A DNA stretch of 14,536 nucleotides from positions 1-14,536 of the forward strand of contig DASWHK010000157.1 of NCBI GenBank assembly GCA_036398215.1, read 5' to 3'. The notes beneath the pieces were generated by a model. That model searched no databases. It saw only the letters and a program-made list of their open reading frames with translations, and had not been told where the DNA came from. Made by a program: the position numbers and the translations under genes. The DNA comes from DASWHK01 sp036398215. GTDB taxonomy: Bacteria; Acidobacteriota; UBA890. How positions within the stretch are numbered: position 1 is the first letter of the stretch; each line of letters opens with the position of its first letter. Of the stretch, positions 12,862 to 14,536 are shown in pieces.

Positions 12862-13104
12862 ATGATCGGTCGCACGATCGGTCACTACCGCATCACCGAC
12901 CACCTCGGGGGAGGCGGGATGGGGGTGGTGTACAAGGCGGAGGATCTCAAGCTGGGACGGGTGGCGGCGCTCAAGTTCCTGCCGCCGGAGCTGACGCGGG
13001 ACGAGGAGGCGAAGAAGCGGTTTCTGCGCGAGGCGCGCGCCGCGTCGCTGCTCGACCATCCGAACATCTGCACGATCTACGACATCGTCGAGCACGACGG
13101 CGGG
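12862..13104 (+). pseudogene. Truncated Ser/Thr protein kinase (N-lobe only)
   Basis: About 81 recognisable residues of a Hanks-type kinase: GHYRITDHLG, the Gly-rich loop GGGGMGVVYKAED, the ATP-binding lysine in AALKFLPPEL, the helix-C glutamate in KRFLREARAASLL and DHPNICTIYDIVEHDG. The intact family continues into the hinge, the HRD catalytic loop, DFG and the C-lobe, usually followed by a long sensor region. Here the match stops at about 13104, where sequence antisense to the amine oxidase begins, and the frame runs on as shadow to 13548. Without a catalytic loop it cannot be an active kinase. It is divergent from the RsbW-like gene, with a 118-bp shared intergenic region (12744-12861). 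The start ATG lacks a ribosome binding site, but TACGCT at 12839-12844 could be a -10 box. Confidence 0.85.
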
Positions 13105-14298
13105 CAGACCGGGCCCGCAACGCCCTCTCCACCTGGCGCGCCGCACGGAGCCCGCTGGCGATCGCACCCTCGACCGTCCCCAACCGCTCCTCATCGGTCG
13201 CCTCGCCGGCGAAGAAAAGGGTCCCCGCGACCGGGCGCGCGAGCCGCCGCGACGAGCCGACGCCGCCGACCCGCACGTAGCTGTAGGCGCCGCGCACGTA
13301 GGGATCGGTGCGCCAGTCGTGGGTCCAGGCCGCGACGAGCCGCGCGGCGAGGCGGCGGCGGGGAAGGCCGAGGCTCGCCGCCAGCGACGTCACCGCGAGC
13401 TCTCCGAGCTCGGCGGGCCCGCGCCCGGCGAGCGGCGCGGCGGCCCACGCCACCAGCAGGGGAAAGCGCAGCGGATAGGCGGTCCACCAGGTCTGGAAGG
13501 GGCCCGTGGGCGTGCGCAGGAACGCCACCCGCGCCAGCCGGGCCGTGACGTCCTCGGGCCACGGCGGCTCGCGGAGCTCGACGGCCACGCGCACGGCGTC
13601 CCCCATCACCAATCCGCGCAGCGCGCGGCGGAGCGGCGGCGGATCGGGATCGATCGCCAGCGCGCCGGGCTCTCCGGGCCGCGCCTGCAGCACGCCGAGT
13701 GGCACGGTGACGATCGCCGCGCGCGCCGTGAAGCGCTCCTCGGCGGCGCCGCGCCCGCGGCAGCCGACCTCGACGCGGCCGCGCCGCCACCGGATGGAGC
13801 TCACCGGCGAGCCGAGGCGCACGGCATCGGCGACCTCGCGCGCGAGCCATGCCGCGAGCCGCCCGTAGCCGCCCACGATGCGGCCCGGCGGTGAGGCGCC
13901 GGCCAGCGGCCGCGGTACGCGGCGATGAAATCGGCGAACGGTCGATCCGGGCCCTCGGCATCGATGCCGCCGAGGACGCGGCCGACGGAGCGCCAGAGGT
14001 CGCTCCTGCGCAGCCGGCCCGCGGCGGCCACCCGCTGCTCACCGGCGACCTCGTAGGCGACGAGCCCGGCCTCGGCGAGCAACCGCCGGGTGAGCGGAGC
14101 CTCGCCATGGATGAACTCCGCGCCGAGCTCGACCGGCACGGGCCGCAGCGGGTCGTCCAGCGTGAGCACGCGGCCGCCGATCCGATCGCGCGCTTCCAGC
14201 ACGACGACGCTGCGACCCCGCCGGCGCAGCTCGCGCGCCGCGGCAAGGCCGGCGACGCCCGCACCGACGATGGCGACGTCGACGGGACCACTGGGCAT
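13104..14298 (-). pseudogene. Broken FAD-dependent amine oxidase (flavin monoamine oxidase type)
   Basis: The N-terminal part (ATG 14298 to about 13911) reads VDVAIVGAGVAGLAAARELRR ... LEARDRIGGR, a clear Rossmann FAD-binding motif, then GAEFIHGEAPL and FADFIAAYRG. The C-terminal part, about 13881-13104, lies in another frame: IVGGYGRLAAWLAREV, AAIVTVPLGVLQA, and the closing FAD motif LFFAGEATDEERLGTVEGAIASG. Related proteins have roughly 70 residues between FADF and GGYxRL; here only about 30 bp separate them, with a change of frame, so an internal deletion has occurred. The 3' end is also lost: after AARQVERALRA at about 13104 the frame runs into the antisense of the kinase and stops at 12971. 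It would oxidise amines if intact; I expect no active product. Confidence 0.8.
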
Positions 14299-14343
14299 CG
14301 GATCGGCTTAGCCTCGCGCGCGGCGGGTGGAGTGGACACTCGT

Positions 14344-14361
14344 CACTGCGCACGCGCAGTG
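14344..14361. promoter_or_regulatory. Perfect 8-bp inverted repeat upstream of the amine oxidase
   Basis: CACTGCGC-AC-GCGCAGTG, 46-63 bp before the oxidase ATG at 14298. The position suits an operator of a dimeric regulator, or a small hairpin in the leader. No second copy was noticed in the window, and no -35/-10 pair stands out, so its use is unknown. Confidence 0.4.
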
Positions 14362-14404
14362 TAGTCCTTGGCCCAGACCGCCTGCGAGTGCGTAGAGGAG
14401 CACC

Positions 14405-14432
14405 CGCGGCCCTTCCCGCGGGAGGGGCCGCG
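14405..14432 (-). terminator. GC-rich hairpin, possible terminator of the gene at the right edge
   Basis: CGCGGCCC (14405-14412) pairs perfectly with GGGCCGCG (14425-14432) around a 12-nt loop that itself contains CCCGCGGG. It lies 18 nt after the stop codon of the gene at the right edge. No T-tract follows on the minus strand, so it is weak as an intrinsic terminator, though it could protect a 3' end. Confidence 0.4.
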
Positions 14433-14449
14433 AGTCACCGGACACCCTC

Positions 14450-14536
14450 CTAGAACGGGCAGTTCCCGGGGGCCGGCTCGTCCTTGCGCAGCGGCGCCGC
14501 CGGTGGCACGAGATACGTGACCACGTTCATCGCCGG
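14450..14536 (-). CDS. C-terminal end of an unidentified protein, cut by the window edge
   Basis: The minus strand is open from the window edge to a TAG at 14450-14452, giving 28 residues that include NVVTYLVPPAAPL and end in APGNCPF. A Pro-rich tail with a terminal NCPF looks like the end of an exported protein, but this is too short for a family call. The following hairpin and the gap before the oxidase gene fit a real gene end. Confidence 0.45.
   Translation of the reverse strand, partial: PAMNVVTYLVPPAAPLRKDEPAPGNCPF

Noticed and set aside
13104..13548. Continuation of the kinase frame as a 228-aa protein
   Set aside because: After about residue 81 the sequence is Pro/Arg-rich and antisense to the oxidase, with no kinase motifs.

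Overview
The window is a high-GC bacterial chromosome segment with no rRNA, tRNA, CRISPR array or insertion sequence that I can see. The protein mix suggests an uncultured Acidobacteriota, perhaps Thermoanaerobaculia-like: DUF11 repeats with an IPTL-CTERM-like tail, a TIGR03118-type remnant, a metallopeptidase/propeller/barrel fusion, and a Ser/Thr kinase N-lobe of the GGGMGVVYKAED type. This is inference from family content; no marker gene is present.

Layout. (i) 126-968, plus strand: an ArsR-type regulator fused to an SRPBCC/AHSA1 domain, with a palindromic operator between its -35 and -10. (ii) 972-2369, minus: a secreted DUF11 surface protein, convergent with (i). (iii) 2481-2642, minus: the C-terminal stub of a TIGR03118 gene, abutting (iv) 2654-5128, minus: an 824-aa 2OG-Fe(II) oxygenase-like protein. 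(v) 5193-6233, minus: a PrsW-type intramembrane protease. (vi) 6255-9242, minus: an exported HEXXH peptidase with a beta-propeller and outer-membrane barrel. (vii) 9239-10567, minus: a single-pass membrane protein made almost wholly of 42 tandem nonapeptides. (viii) 10665-12743, minus: anti-sigma factor, ECF sigma factor, STAS antagonist and RsbW-like ATPase. (ix) 12862-13104, plus: a truncated Ser/Thr kinase meeting (x) 13104-14298, minus: a broken FAD amine oxidase. (xi) 14450-14536, minus: the tail of a gene running off the window.

The most interesting part is 5193-12743, a same-strand signalling and envelope locus. An RsbW/RsbV-like partner-switching pair precedes an ECF sigma/anti-sigma pair. 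An identical bipartite motif (CCAAC, 17 nt, GGTA) stands before the sigma gene and before the nonapeptide-repeat gene, so the sigma factor probably drives its own operon and the repeat protein. A strong terminator follows the repeat gene, yet the peptidase and then PrsW follow on the same strand. PrsW proteases are known to cut anti-sigma factors, so the locus may form a closed envelope-stress circuit whose main output is the repeat protein. That model is inference; the motif, the repeats, the terminator and the gene order are read directly.

The right end shows decay: the kinase and the oxidase lose their 3' ends at one shared point near 13104, and the oxidase also has an internal deletion with a frameshift.
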